NCBI RefSeq assembly: GCF_016859285.1
Contig: NC_053409.1
Location: 22,577,976 to 22,641,975 of the forward strand
DNA: 64,000 nucleotides
From: Xiphias gladius
Taxonomy: Eukaryota > Chordata > Actinopteri > Istiophoriformes > Xiphiidae
Direction of reading: 5' to 3'
Shown here: one piece after another, positions 18,829-32,100 of the stretch
Layout of the letters: each line of letters begins with the position of its first letter
How positions within the stretch are numbered: position 1 is the stretch's first letter
Notes under the pieces: model-generated
The model's input: only the letters and a program-made list of their open reading frames with translations
The model's database searches: none
Told to the model about the DNA's origin: nothing
Made by a program: the position numbers and the translations under genes

Positions 18829-19641
18829 AAATGTTTAATCATTTACTGATGGGTTTTGGATCAGTTATAAGCCATTCATCCTGCCAGGCTGTGGAAAAAC
18901 TTGTCCAGCATGAGACTTTGAGTCTTTCTAGCTCTTTGATTCGTTAGGGAGACCTCTCCAATGGACTGTGACCACTTATCTGCTGGAAAAGCGCTGCGGG
19001 ACATCTGGACCAAAATCCAGCCATAAACTGCTCACGAACACTTACAGCTGCAGACGTGACGGATTATTGAACTCGCTTTTATTAATGATTTATTAATGAC
19101 TCGATGTGACTGACTTATTAGTTAATGGCTCATCAGAAATTGGCAAACAATAACCTTTATTAATGACTTATTAACATTTATAACTGCAGACCTTATGGCT
19201 TACTAGAGAGTACAGATTCCTAGGTACTTATTAATGGATTTTCCAGCGTTGATGACAATTATTGCTGAAAAGAAACACCCAGCCATGTTGTTATCAAAAC
19301 ATTTGATTTACACGTGGCACACTGATGCAAGAGAGTCTGTGTTCAAACAGCGGAACGGCAACGTCTCCGTTTAAAAACGTCACAAAAACAGCTCTTACGT
19401 CGAGATTTCACATTTTACTGCGTTGTCCTGTGTACATTTGTACTCCGCAGGTTGCGTACGCGCATCGACAGCTTATAAAACTCCACGTAGACGCTGATCG
19501 ATGGTTATACCGTAGTAAGTCTGCGGCTGTAAATGTTCTGTAAAGCAGTCGATGAATGGATTTTGGGTCCGGATGTTCTGCGGCCCTTTTCCAGAAGATG
19601 AGTGGTCGCGCAGTCCGTTGCCCCCAGTGAAATAAAGAGTT
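18829..19641 (+). mobile_element. TIR-bearing non-autonomous element, left inverted copy
   Basis: This segment is repeated in reverse orientation at 34192-34990 with only scattered differences (close to 95% or better by eye). Each copy also has internal symmetry: its two ends (AGCTCTTTGATTCGTTAGGG... from 18938 and the reverse of ...AATAAAGAG at 19641) are diverged inverted repeats of about 130 bp sharing GGACATCTGGACCAAAATCC. The interior has ATTAATAAGT/TTATTAATGA words and no transposase. A 72-codon open frame in the arm is conserved only because the DNA is duplicated. Likely a foldback/MITE-type DNA element; the superfamily is unknown to me. Confidence 0.6.
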
Positions 19642-19829
19642 TAAAAAACAAAAAAACAAAAAACAAAGTGTCCAGACGAAGGAGGGTTTTTCTACCGAAG
19701 GTGGTGTTGTTTAAGGCCGACATACTGCTCTGAAGCATCAGCTAATGATCTCACGACCCTTCATAAACGATGCCTCGTGAGAAAGCGGTGCCGTTTTTTT
19801 TTTTTTTTTTAAACCATACGTTTACGCGA

Positions 19830-20118
19830 CCATTTTTGCGGTTACACGTAACGAACTCCCGTGGACGTGCAAAAGTGAAGTGTCGAACTTTTCGTTGTGA
19901 CCGTGCGACGAATCTCAAACGTTTCCGCGCCGGAACGCGTCTCCCGTGCGCGTGCTCCGATCACCTGACTGCCACGGGTATGGGTCACATGATAAAACAA
20001 GGAACCGACCGTTCGGTCGGTAAACACAGCGAGAGGAAGAAAAGAAAAAACCCTAGATAAAACACTTTTTAAGGAGTATTTTTCGTGTACTTACTATGCC
20101 CACAGCAGACCGCGAACC
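19830..20118 (+). promoter_or_regulatory. manba: manba promoter with MiT/TFE-type E-box
   Basis: CpG-rich interval directly before the manba start, with many CG steps (TTTCCGCGCCGGAACGCGTC) against an AT-rich background. It contains TCACATGA at 19985-19992, about 125 bp before the ATG, plus TCACCTGA nearby (about 19960). TCACATGA/TCACGTGA is the core bound by MITF/TFEB/TFE3 at lysosomal (CLEAR-network) genes. The sequence match is seen; function is inferred. Confidence 0.45.
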
Positions 20119-23100
20119 ATGACTCTGTGCGGGCGCGTTTTCGCCTGTGCCCCGGGCGTTTGGTTGTGTTTGCTCCTCGGGGTCTCATCCGGATCGCCTC
20201 CGCCAAGGCAGCGGCAACGGACTCTGAGTCTGGACGGCAAATGGAGTCTTTCGAACGCCAATGGCTCGCTGTCGCTGCCCGCAGAGGTGCCCGGATGCGT
20301 CCACTCAGCTCTGCGGCGACAGGGCTACATCCAGGTAGGCGCCGGTGAACGAGTATGTGCCAGGGTGTGACCAGATCTCCACCTTTTGACTGCGCTTACT
20401 GCGATTTGTTCCCACAGTTTCTAAAGTAAATCTCAGCCTCGCTCTCGGTCCAGAACTACGTGACACGGGGCCTCTATAGATGATACATATCGATTATATC
20501 GATTTTATTCACAGCATTTGACTTGTTTTACATATAAACGTCTAATTTCGCACATTTGCAGGCCGGAAGGTCGCCAACGGTTGTGACACGCGCGTTTTTG
20601 GTGACGGAGACTTTAGTTCTTGATTCACGCGCGACTTGTTTTCCCCACGCGAGCACACCGTGGACGCCGGGGTCCGCGCGCAAGGTGGCACGACAGCAAA
20701 AGGGCGAAGCGCAACGTGCCTCTCTACACGAGGCAATGCGGTCCCGTACAGTGGGGTGTGACAGAAAACCTGCACGGAGGCCGATCGCAATCCCCCCGTG
20801 TTCCTCGACTCTGTCCGAGGTGTCGGCTCAGCCGGACCGCGCTGTACTGAAATGCGTTCTCCCGTGTCACGCTCCTGAATTGGGGTCACCTCGCGGCACG
20901 ACGCGGCCCAGTTCGACAGCAGTGCAAACCACAACCTCAGTGATAAGCGTGTGGTTAAATGAACGCAGTGGCAATCGAACCTGCACCTTCTGATCTTTGC
21001 AAACGTAGAGTCTATGGCTGCGCTGTTGCATTGGGCTGCATTGGATTTGACAGGCGCACCTAATACAGAGGCCACTGAGTGTATACTTCAAATAGGCTCT
21101 GCCAGGTGGGGCCCTAATGTTAGGCCCTGCAGGTGTTGCATTTGAGACCCCTACTGTTTCGACGTATACTGTCCTTTAGTGGTGCGTACCACACAAACAG
21201 AGACATTGAACTGAGTTAACTGAAGTGCTGCAAACTAACTGTGACCTTGTGTTTTCATATGATAAAATACATACGGGAAACAGCAACATAGAAATATCCC
21301 CAACTGGCTTCACTTGGAACTTCCACATATACTATAACACCCGTGACAAAGCCTATCCAGGACTTTATTTTTAGCCAGGGATGTTTTCGGGAGTCAGTAG
21401 AAACCCATATCAAACTTTAAACACACAATTGAATTAAAATTTAAAAAAGTGACTCCTGCCAGCTAAACGCCTTTCCACTTTTCTTCCAGGACCCATATTT
21501 TAGGTTCAACGATGTGTCCTATCGATGGATTGCTCTCGACAACTGGACATACACAACCACGTTCAATGTGTCTGCACAAGTGAGGTCGGTAAAATGATTT
21601 ATACCGTGTTTAACAGCTGTTTCTGTTCCCTAGTCCTGACTCCCCTGTGCGTTCTCTGCGTTAACAGGACCAGACAGAAGGTGCTGCTCGCCTTTGACGG
21701 CCTGGACGCTGTCGCATCGGTTTGGCTCAGTGGAGTCATTGTGGGCAACACGGACAACATGTTTCGTAGATATGTGTGTTGAGTTTAGAAAGAGCAGCTC
21801 ACAGAGACAACGAATTTTCTCCCACATGAAAGTTTGTTTGCTTTCTTTTGACTACCATCTGTCTTTGGCGTGTAGGACTTCTCAGTCAGAGAGCTGCTGA
21901 AGGACGGGGGCAATGTGCTGAAAGTTAGCTTTCTGTCTCCAGTTCTTTACGCGTCCGAACGGAGGGACGCTCATTCTGCCCGCAGAGTTCCGCCTGAATG
22001 TCCCCCAGATGTTCAGAAGGGGGAGTGTCACGTCAATTTCATCAGGAAAGTAAATACCTCCCACAGAGTTTTTCCTCTCTTTTAGAAGCCTGAAAGTAAA
22101 ACAGTCAGGGTCACAAAGAAACGCAGGGGAAAAAAAGGAAAGTATTGGGGTCTCACGTGAGTAATAGGGCTGGTTTGGGTTCGCTCGTTTGTGTGAGTTT
22201 TTCAAAACGGATAAGGCAGGAAAAAAAAAAGGTAGTTCTGATGCCAAAAATCAGGATTATCTTGATCCGGTTAGAAAGGTGAAAGGTACAGATATTAGGA
22301 TCTAGACACATACAATGTATGCAGATAAGGATGGTATTTACATTTTATTTAAAATTCAGAGAGAGTTCTGAAAAACCAGTTGTAGCTAAAATGTTTACGT
22401 TCTTATTTATATGTAATTATATATATCTCATTGGACACCAATTTAATAATTTATTAACTTGAAAGCATTTATTTTTTCTGCAGTTTTGGATTTTCAGAGT
22501 GCAGAACATTTAGTTAAGTGATTGCACTCACCTTCATCTCAGCCCAACCAGCTTGAATTTCCTTATTTTCTGTCGTTTACATTTTAATAAATGAACAAAA
22601 AGGCAAAGCTCTGCTGACAGCAGCTAAATTTGGACAGTATATTACACCACTGTAGATCTAAATATTCAATCACTGTTGTGTTGCAGGAGCAAAGCTCTTT
22701 CAGTTGGGACTGGGGTCCTTCGTTCCCCACCATGGGACTGTGGAAAGGAGTTCGACTGGAGGCGTTTGATGTCCTGCAGCTCCACCAGGTTTCCTCTGTT
22801 CCTCTATACAGTACGTCCATTATCACCAACAGCACTGCATAAACTTTTTATCTGTTAAAGAACGCCAAAAACAAGAGAGACTGCAGAGATAAACGGGGAT
22901 TTCTGGATGCATGGAGCATTAAAAACTCATTATTTATCTGTTGCATAAAAGCAGTTGTGCGAGATGCAGGGGCTTGTTTTGTTGTGGCCTGTGCGGGAGG
23001 CAGAGGCGTTGGGTTTTCACGTAATGATGACTGCCAGAAAGTTATGAGAAAGTTCAGGTCAGTTTTGAGAATTAACTCAACATAAACTCCTGAAACCCCT

Positions 23101-26100
23101 ACTACTTCCTGCACGCTGGTGAAAACAAGCACAGGAAACTTAAAATGACTTAAAAATACTTTTCTGATGTGGTCTGATCTTTAAATGTTCTCTGAGTATG
23201 GGACTTTCCTTCCTAATCTTTTTTTACAGTTTTACAAAATCAAATATTTCCTCCCACTTACATAACTGAAAAACTGAAATGAGTAAGTCTGTTTTTCAGA
23301 ATGAATTATAATGTTATTGTAGCTTTCGATCATTTTTTTTTTTTATTTTTTTTCTTCTCTCCCTAGCTGTAGTGGTCTGTCTCAACCAAGTTTCCATGTG
23401 TGAAATAATGAAATGCGTTTCTCTTCTTTTTTCTTAATACTCTATATAATCTGTTGGTCTAGATTTCAGTCTGTCTCAGTGGAGAGTCCAGGTTGAGCTT
23501 CTTGTCGATGCAGTTCAGGCAACAAATTGCCAAGTCACTGTCTCCATACCTGATCTGGACTCAGAGCAGACCTTCCAGACCCAGTTTCTCTCTGGGAAGA
23601 CCAAGAACACCTTCACCTTGCACATAAACAAGGTACTGGATGCCGTCCGGTTAAACCGTTGAGATGTTTAGATTTTTAGTTCGAAGTTGGACGGGACGCT
23701 TTGCGAAGAGGTGGTAGAGTGAGAAGTTTTGAGGACTTTTTCTTCTGCTTTCAGGGCAGCCAGGTGAAGCTGTGGTGGCCCAGCAGACACGGCGCCCAAC
23801 CCTTTTACCAGCTGACTGTCAGGGGTTTTCAGGATGGTTTTTTAATCCTGAATACAGAGTCCAAGGTCAGAGTTCACTGCCCGTCAAACCCTTAAATTCT
23901 TTCCATTAACATTTAGGTGCCTAGCTGATGTATTGATTCAGCACAGTTTGCCGTACAACGATTTTGAGAGTAGCACCAGCCTAAATTCCCAGATTGGGGA
24001 TTTTTGAGACACACATTTAACGCTTTGAGATGAGATGCTGGTACGTCAGCGTTGCTCTTTAATTCCAAGTAGCTCATGTCAAAAAGAGATAAGAGTATAC
24101 TGCTAACTTTTAAAAAAATGTTACTACAGAAACTGTTACACAGTGAAACTACACTATCCATGGTTTGCAAATAAAGAAAAAGAGAGAAAAAAAAAGCCTT
24201 TGTATACAGTATTGTGCTAAGTTTTAGGCATTTAAAGTAAAGTGAAGATGCTAATGATGATGATAATAATAATAGTTTTTATTTATCAATTAACTTACAA
24301 TACAAAGTGCAGTAAACAGAAAAAAAAAAAACTAAATCAAGTTCCTATTTGCTGTGACCACCCTTTGCCTTTGAAACAGCACCAGTTCTCCCCGGTGGAC
24401 TAGTGCACAGTTTTTCAAGGTACTTGGCATCCTGGAGAACTTGCCACAGTTCTTCTGTCTCAGTGTCTCCCGTCTCTTCGAGTGATCCCAGACTGACCCC
24501 ATGAGGCTGAGATCAGGGCTCTGTGGGGGCCAGACCATCCGTTGCAGGACTCCTTATTCTTCTTGTCTCTGGAGATAGTTGGTTAGGACTCCGACTGTAT
24601 GTTTGAGCTCAATGTCCCGCTGCAGAATCCAAACTAAACATCTAAAGTGCCTAAAACATTTGCTCAGGACTGTATACCTTACATAGCTCAACCACAACCA
24701 AGTGGGGCTGTAACAGAGCTAGACTTTCTCCATGCCATGTTTGTCTTTGTAAGACCGAGGCAAAATTCGATGCAGAAAAAAACCTCTTAAATTCACACGC
24801 AATGTGGGATTTGTGGTTGATGTAGTTCAAATTGTCCCAACAGTCGGGTTGCTGCCAGTTGGGGCCATCGGAATGATTAGTTATTATTCTGTCTGAGGAG
24901 TTAAAAGTGATTTAGAAACCGAATGAATTGTCATAAAATCATACCACCTTTTTGTCATAAAAGTTGGGGTGTTTCAGTGACCTTTTAAGTGCGGTACAGT
25001 CCCAGTGGACTTCAAGTGTTGACGAAAGTCTCTCCCGCAGGTGTATTTTCGTACAGTGGAACTCGTCCAGGAGCCAGTTGCTGGGTCCCCAGGCCTCAGC
25101 TTCTATTTCCGCATCAATGGGAAAGCAATTTTCCTCAAAGGCTCCAACTGGATCCCAGCCCACTCCTTCCAGGACCAGATCTCCCCTGCTGTGTGAGCTT
25201 TGTTGTAGTTTTGTTGCTGTAGTTTGAAAAGCTGATTTTTATTTTTATTTTTATTTATCAAGTCTGCACTTGAGTCCTGCCAGGTGAGGGGAATATTAAT
25301 CACTGTTTATGATAATATTCTTAAAGAAACTGTTCCACCTGGCTTCCTCTTTGGGCTCCTCTGCGTCCTTGTACAGATCTTTTTCCGACGTGGAACCGCG
25401 GGACAGGTCTCGTTTCAACTACTGAGTGTGTTTCAGTTATGAATACTTGAATGCTGAAGCTGACTTTCCTTTTGTTTGCCCGGCAGTTTGAGGAACTTGT
25501 TGCAGTCAGCGGTAGATGCTAACATGAACACCCTCAGGGTCTGGGGAGGAGGAGTGTATGAACAGGATCTTTTCTATAGTATCTGTGATGAACTGGGAAT
25601 CATGGTAACTACTCTCATCCTCTAGTGATATTAATACTACTTTCACGAATGTAAAAATTAAAATAACAATATCATGATGTATCCAGATGTCTCCATGAGA
25701 CTTGACTCATTGGTTAACTTTTTTGTACTGGTAGTTATAGGTGCTACCTGTAATAGTTTAACAAAAATACACCCTGAAATCATCATTTACCCACATTTAC
25801 ATTTTTGATGTTAGTTATAAAACAGGAGACCATCAGCAGCATAAAAAGAAATCGAAAGCATATAGAGGGACCCTTAAGGTATGATCACATTACGTGCCCA
25901 GTGTACGAATACTGGCTTCGTCTCCCAGCGTGCATTTCCTGTTTCGCTGCCGGCTCCAGTAGATTCTCAGGTCAGATTTGGTCTCTGACTGAGCGGATAA
26001 ACCTCGGTCAGCCAACAGCAACACCGCTGCACTGTGTCTGGAAACGTAGAAGCTCGCTTCTTCACCATCTTTATTACATTATCACAATACCTGACTTGAC

Positions 26101-29100
26101 TACCGACTCTTAACGTCTCTCTCATACACTGTTGAAAGTTTGTGAACGCTGTGATCCGTATTTATTTGATACCTGCATCAGAAACATGACTTCATGTCCT
26201 CTTTCATGGTTGAGTGCGGTCAAATTTCACTGAACTGACACGTATTGTGACTGTACCTGACAGTTCATTGATAAGTTATGTGGTTTTTGCCTTTTTAGAT
26301 TTATTTCTATCTGATTATTCTGCATAACAGATAAAATAACTGATATTACATAAATCTATAACACTGGACGTATGTTACAATGAAGATAATTGCGTTCAAC
26401 ATAGCAAACTTAATTCCTGATATTTATTATCTATATAGAATAGGACGCCTAAAAAAACAAAATGTCCCCCTCATTGATGAGTGTTGCTGTACGCGTACTG
26501 AAGAAATGCTTGACTGTTTTCTACCATAGATGACTATATTCCTGTATTATGTTGATGTCCGACTCATGAACATATGGTAGAACAGATGGATGCTCATAGT
26601 GTTTAAATATCTGTCTTTAGATTTGGCAGGACTTCATGTTCGCCTGCGCCATGTATCCCACCGACGACGACTTCATACAGACAGTAAGAGAAGAGGTCAT
26701 CCAACAGGTGAGTGGTGTATTCATTAAATCATTTTCTTCATTTTTTTTTAAGGTTCAGACAATATCATGTCTGGATACTGTTTGGAAGAGCATGGAAAGG
26801 AACGTTTCCTGCAGTGTTTTTATTTTTCATTTATACATCAATAGATGTAGCAAATGAACCAAAAACCAGTGGGTTCAGATTTATTTTCAGCTTCTTGTGA
26901 CAACAGCTGTGCTTTTACTAGGATACATGTCTTTCCACGGACTGTGAAGCTGTAAAGGTAGTTTTCTAAGAGCAGAAAAATTATTCAGAGCTAGTTTGTT
27001 GTATCTTTTGCACAGGTAGCCTAATAGCCACTTTGCACCTTTTTGTAATCAAATTAAATGCACTGAGTTTTGTCTTACTTTTACCCACCAGGTTCGGCGC
27101 CTCAAGTCTCACCCCTCTGTAATAATTTGGAGTGGGAACAACGAAAATGAGGCTGCTCTGGCAACAGACTGGTTCAATATCCCAGCTTCCCAGAGGCCCG
27201 CATACGTTAAAGACTACGTGACGCTGTATGTGAACAACATAAGGGAGATTGTGCAAGAAGTGAGTGACCATGCATGCCACATTTAAAAAAAAAAAAAAAA
27301 AAAAAAGGCTGTCGGTATTTGTGCTTAAAATGTTTCAGACTACTGATAAGTAAAAATGTTATCAGCAGTGTAATAATTTATTATCAATGTTCTTCCTTTA
27401 TATAATCCCATAAAAGCCAGTAGAACCAAAAGGCTAAGAAGTCACGCGGTGTACTGTCTCCTTCAGGAGGACCAGAGTCGGCCGTTTCTCGTCTCCAGCC
27501 CGACAAATGGGGCTGAATCGGAGCAGGAGGGATGGGTGGCAGCGAACCCCTACGATCCTCACTACGGGGACACCCATTTCTACAGCTACAGCCTCGATTG
27601 CTGGGATTGGCGGACTTTCCCTCGAACGCGTTTCGCCTCTGAATACGGCTTCCAGTCCTGGCCGTCCTTCTCCACTCTGCAGCCGGTAACTGAATTAATC
27701 TTTCAGCAGTATTTTGTTTGTTTTTCTTGATATTTTACCAGTAGATTGTGTTCAAAGTCCGAGGTATCTTCTTAAATATCCACCGGAGAATATCAGACAT
27801 GTAGTGTGTCTTTGTCTTTTGTGCTAATTTACAGGTGAACAGATACTTTTAAGTTTTCCTTTTTAACTTATCAAAGATCAAAGATGCCAGCAAGGTCAAA
27901 TTTCTCGGACTGGCTTTCTTTGAGAAACACCTAATGGGGTATTTTAACCAATTTTTTAAGTGTGTGTATCGCAGTTCTTCATGAAATAGCCTAATGCAGA
28001 AAAAAGGTGACCTAGATTTCTAAAACAGAATAAAAGAAAACAGTCCATTCTGTCGAATGAATAAACAGAAATGCCAAAACGGGAAGAAGTGACGAAAATA
28101 AAACTAGGTTTGATAAAACTATAAAGATAAGGCTAATACAGTTATAAAATGAACTGTAAAATTGGTGCAATAATTGCAAACAAAGATTAAAAAATGTGTT
28201 TAAAATGAGACTTAGATGCTGACTTTGTCCACATCTTCAGAGCTCAATAAAGGCTTTTAAATTTCTGATGTCCCCAATTAAGTTTTTTTTTTTTTTTTCC
28301 CCCCTTTCTGCTTTTGTGATGTTTCAGGTTTCCATAAAAGAAGACTGGAGCTACGACAGTAATTTCACTGCCCATCGCCAGCACCACGAGGGCGGGAACC
28401 AGCAGATGTTACAGCAGGCCGCTTTACACTTCAACCTGCCGAACTCCACGGATCCCCTAAAAAGATTTGCAGACACTCTCTACATCACTCAGGTAAAACC
28501 CACAGACCAACCTCAAGTCATGTCTGACGCTTGGCTGCAGTCAAAGTGGACAAAGTTTGCACATACAGTAGATACAATAGCTCCAAATGCCCACAAAAGC
28601 CAGACGGAAATATTTGGACTTTATTTGGAAATTATCTTAGCATGTAAACCTCCACCTGCACTCTGTCTTGCGTGTGCACAGAATTATTCAAATAGTCGTA
28701 GCTCAGTACACATCATCAGTGAGCAGAAAACCACCAACTTTTAGTAGCCTTCCTTCAGACCTACAGCAGTGAGTATTTGAGGCTAAGATTTTAGATTTTT
28801 TTTTTTTTTTTTATTACTTTAGGTTGTAAGCAGTGGTGGAAAGTAAGGAGGTACATGTAGTCAAGTACTGCACTTAAGTCAAACGTTGAGGTACTTGCAC
28901 TTCACTTGAGTATTCCCCTCTAATGTTACTTGATACTTCTACTCCACTACAGTTCAGAGGCAAATCATTTACTTTTTACTCTTTTATTTGATAACGTTAC
29001 CCACCATTTACTTTGCAGATTAAGGTTAATAATGCAAAATATAATTCAACAAATAGATTAAGATGATTATGATGCATAATGAGTACTTTTCCTTTTCGTA

Positions 29101-32100
29101 CTGTATTTAAGTGAGATTTTAAATGCAGGACTTTTTCTTGTATCAGAGTATTTCTACACTGTAGTATTGCTACTTTTACATACAAGTACAATATACAGTA
29201 ATGGCTTTTTTTTGTTGTTGTTTTCATAATTACCTTGAACTTGGCGCAGTACAATATGTGCTGCATCTACATCTCTCCTTCGTCATGGCCACGACAACGA
29301 TATAGCGACTAGTTGAAGTAGGTCATCAGTACGTGAGGTGTCACCACCTGCCAGCGTTCAGGCAGAGATGATTTTTTTTTTTTTAAATTTTTTAAACGCT
29401 GCTTACATGTGGTAAAGAACGCGCTTCTTGCTCCAGGTCATGCAGGCTCAGTGTGTGAAGACTCAGACGGAGTTTTATCGGCGGAGTCAGACTGAGATCA
29501 TTGAGGGCAAAGGTCACACTATGGGCGCTCTCTACTGGCAGCTCAATGATGTTTGGCAGGCGCCTTCCTGGTCGTCACTCGGTGCGTGAACAGCTACTCA
29601 GCAGGGAGACGCATTGTTAGGATGAACTCCGATCCTTCGCTGACCCCTCGTTCATTTGGTTTTTTGTTTTTTTTTGTTGGTCTCATTTGTATTTTGAACA
29701 CTTTGTATAAATTTCACATTGCATTATAGACAATTTGTTGTGTAATTATTGTGATAAGAGGTCCGTGTTGCAAAATAATCATGTATCATTTCCTTCTTTG
29801 TCTCTGTGCACAGAGTTTGGTGGGAAGTGGAAAGTGCTGCATTACTTTGCACAGAACTTCTTTGCCACCGTCCTTCCTGTCGGGTTCGAGGATGCAGACA
29901 CACTGTTCATCTACGCCGTCTCAGACCTGAGCCACGAACTGAAGCTCAGGGCTGTGGTACGCGTTTCATAGTAAACTGTATCTTTACATTACGTTAATTT
30001 TTCCAGGCAAGTTTTGATCAAACGACTCACGACAAGTGCAGTGAAACTCCACAGGAATAAGAGCCAGACATGAATAAAATGGAAGAGCATCCCCCCCGAG
30101 CCAACAGCTGGTAGCGTGTTGAGTTAGAGTACGGGTCCTTAGAGTTTCTGCGCCGGCAATAAATCCAGAATGAAGAAATGATAAATTAATTAGTTTAAAA
30201 GTAGGATTATAAAACAGGCATGTAACACAATAATCATAAGAAGTTTGCATTTTGATGAGTTTCTGTTTTCACTGTTTCACACATTACTTTTTGTTCTCAT
30301 TCCCTCCCTGTGTAGTTCCTCTTAACCTTTGCTGCCGAAGTTTTCGACGCAGAATTTCGTTGAAATAAAAATAGAATAGAAGGCAATTTTCAGAAGTACA
30401 TTTCACTCCAGGGTCGGGGCGATACAGGGTTTTGAGGACCAGTACTGTGTATTTTTTGGATTTAAGCTGTGATATGCGATAGTTTGGTTTAAGTTTAAAT
30501 GAGCCAGGTTACATGTTGACATTTTTAAAGGTTCTGTTTTGGCAATAGGGCCTAAATTTACATCTCAAAACAGCTATTACACTGCAGTGCAGTGCATCTT
30601 ATAAAACTGCAGTTATTCCCAGGTTTGTTTCAGTCTCTTTTAGCTGGAAAGTTTTACATTACACATTACACATGTAACTTCATCTCCATCACTGCAATGT
30701 ACTGTAGACTGTACTGTAGAAATACTGCTCCGCTCTATGTCCAATTTTTTAAAAGTCTTAACCAAAAGAATTTTATTTTCATTGAAAATCTATAGATTAC
30801 CTGAACTCTAAATTGATACACAACCTTAACTGTCTCTTGCTCATATTGTCACATCCATTATTTGAGTAATGTGCGACATCGACTGGCTAATGTTTAATTT
30901 TTATTGAAATGCGTGGTCGTTGGTTTGACATTGTTCTGGAACATCAGCAGAAACAGGTCTGCTTTTCTGTCCATCAGGTGAGCGTGTACTCCTGGGCTGA
31001 TCTGGACCCTGTGTGCACGCTGAAGTCTGAGATGCTCCCGGTCCCTGGAGGCAGCGCTTTGGCCATTTTCAAACAGCCAGTCCCCGCCCTGCTGGCAGGG
31101 TGCGGTCGCTGCACCCGGCAAACCTGCGTGCTCACCTTCCACCTGGAGGACAGCGGCGGCCAGCAGGGTCCCGCCAACCACCACTTCCTCTGCTCACCCA
31201 AAGATGCTCAGGGACTCCGCAGACCAAACATCACAGTAAGTCACCTTGTTGTAAAGGAACTCGACAGCTTTTATTTTATTTATGCGCATTCTTTAATAAT
31301 ACATAGAAAGAGGAGGCAGAAAATAACTCGTGGTAGAGATGAGATCCGGTAACCTCGTGGATTTATAAAAACTTAGAGAAAAAGCCACATAACAAAATTT
31401 CATGAAGAGGACGTGGAATCTGAAATATCATTTTTGACATTTTAATTAAGAGAGGTCAAAAGACAAAAAAACAAAAAAATGACTTTAGATATTATTTTAT
31501 TTTAGCCTACATTTTGTAAATGTGTTAAATTTGTGTAAAGTGTTTCCAAAAGAGCTTCGCAGAGCATAAAGAACCAGTCGCTCATAAATCTGTCAAAAAT
31601 GAACGAGAGAACGTGGAAAGAATTACAAGTCTAAGAGTTGTTACAGGAGACGTGTTTATTAAATAAATAGGTTTTACAAGAGAGAAGAGCTAATTTAGCC
31701 TTTTCAGTTTCTTTAAATGTTAGCTTCTCAGTAATAAAAGGATAGGACCTACAAGTGTGTGTGTTCATGGGAAGAACTGCACCTTTATTCTATTGATAAA
31801 ATGGGGATTTTCTCATTTAATTCACATTTTCAATTTAAAAGAAAAACTGAAATGTACAAACCAAAACACGAGGACTGGGCCAGTGAACACTGACAGATAC
31901 ACGCGTTAGGTTCATTACAGAGGCATTTGATCATTGTTGCCTAATATTAAAGAGAAATGAGAAATAAAAAATGAGAAATGAAAAGATGAAACAATGTCTG
32001 TTTCCTGAGAGTAACGGAACCATTTCCTCTAAATTTCAGACTGCAACATTTGTTAACTTGTGGCTGGTGGGTTTAATGTGTGTGTGTGTGTGTGTGTGTA

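Noticed and set aside
19325-19543. Open frame found again on the minus strand at 34206-34505
   Set aside because: The duplication is of DNA (inverted element arms); no transposase or other domain and no preference for synonymous change.
20960-21045. tRNA gene on the minus strand
   Set aside because: A B box is present but no seven-pair acceptor stem or anticodon arm can be formed; best read as a SINE head.
20542-21075. Overlapping 177- and 145-codon open frames on opposite strands in manba intron 1
   Set aside because: GC-rich sequence gives few stops; no domain, codon bias or splice structure supports a gene, and an SINE-like box lies inside.
23200-23209. GGGACTTTCC, a perfect NF-kB consensus, in manba intron 5
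   Set aside because: A single 10-mer deep in an intron, with no cluster or conservation visible; chance is enough.
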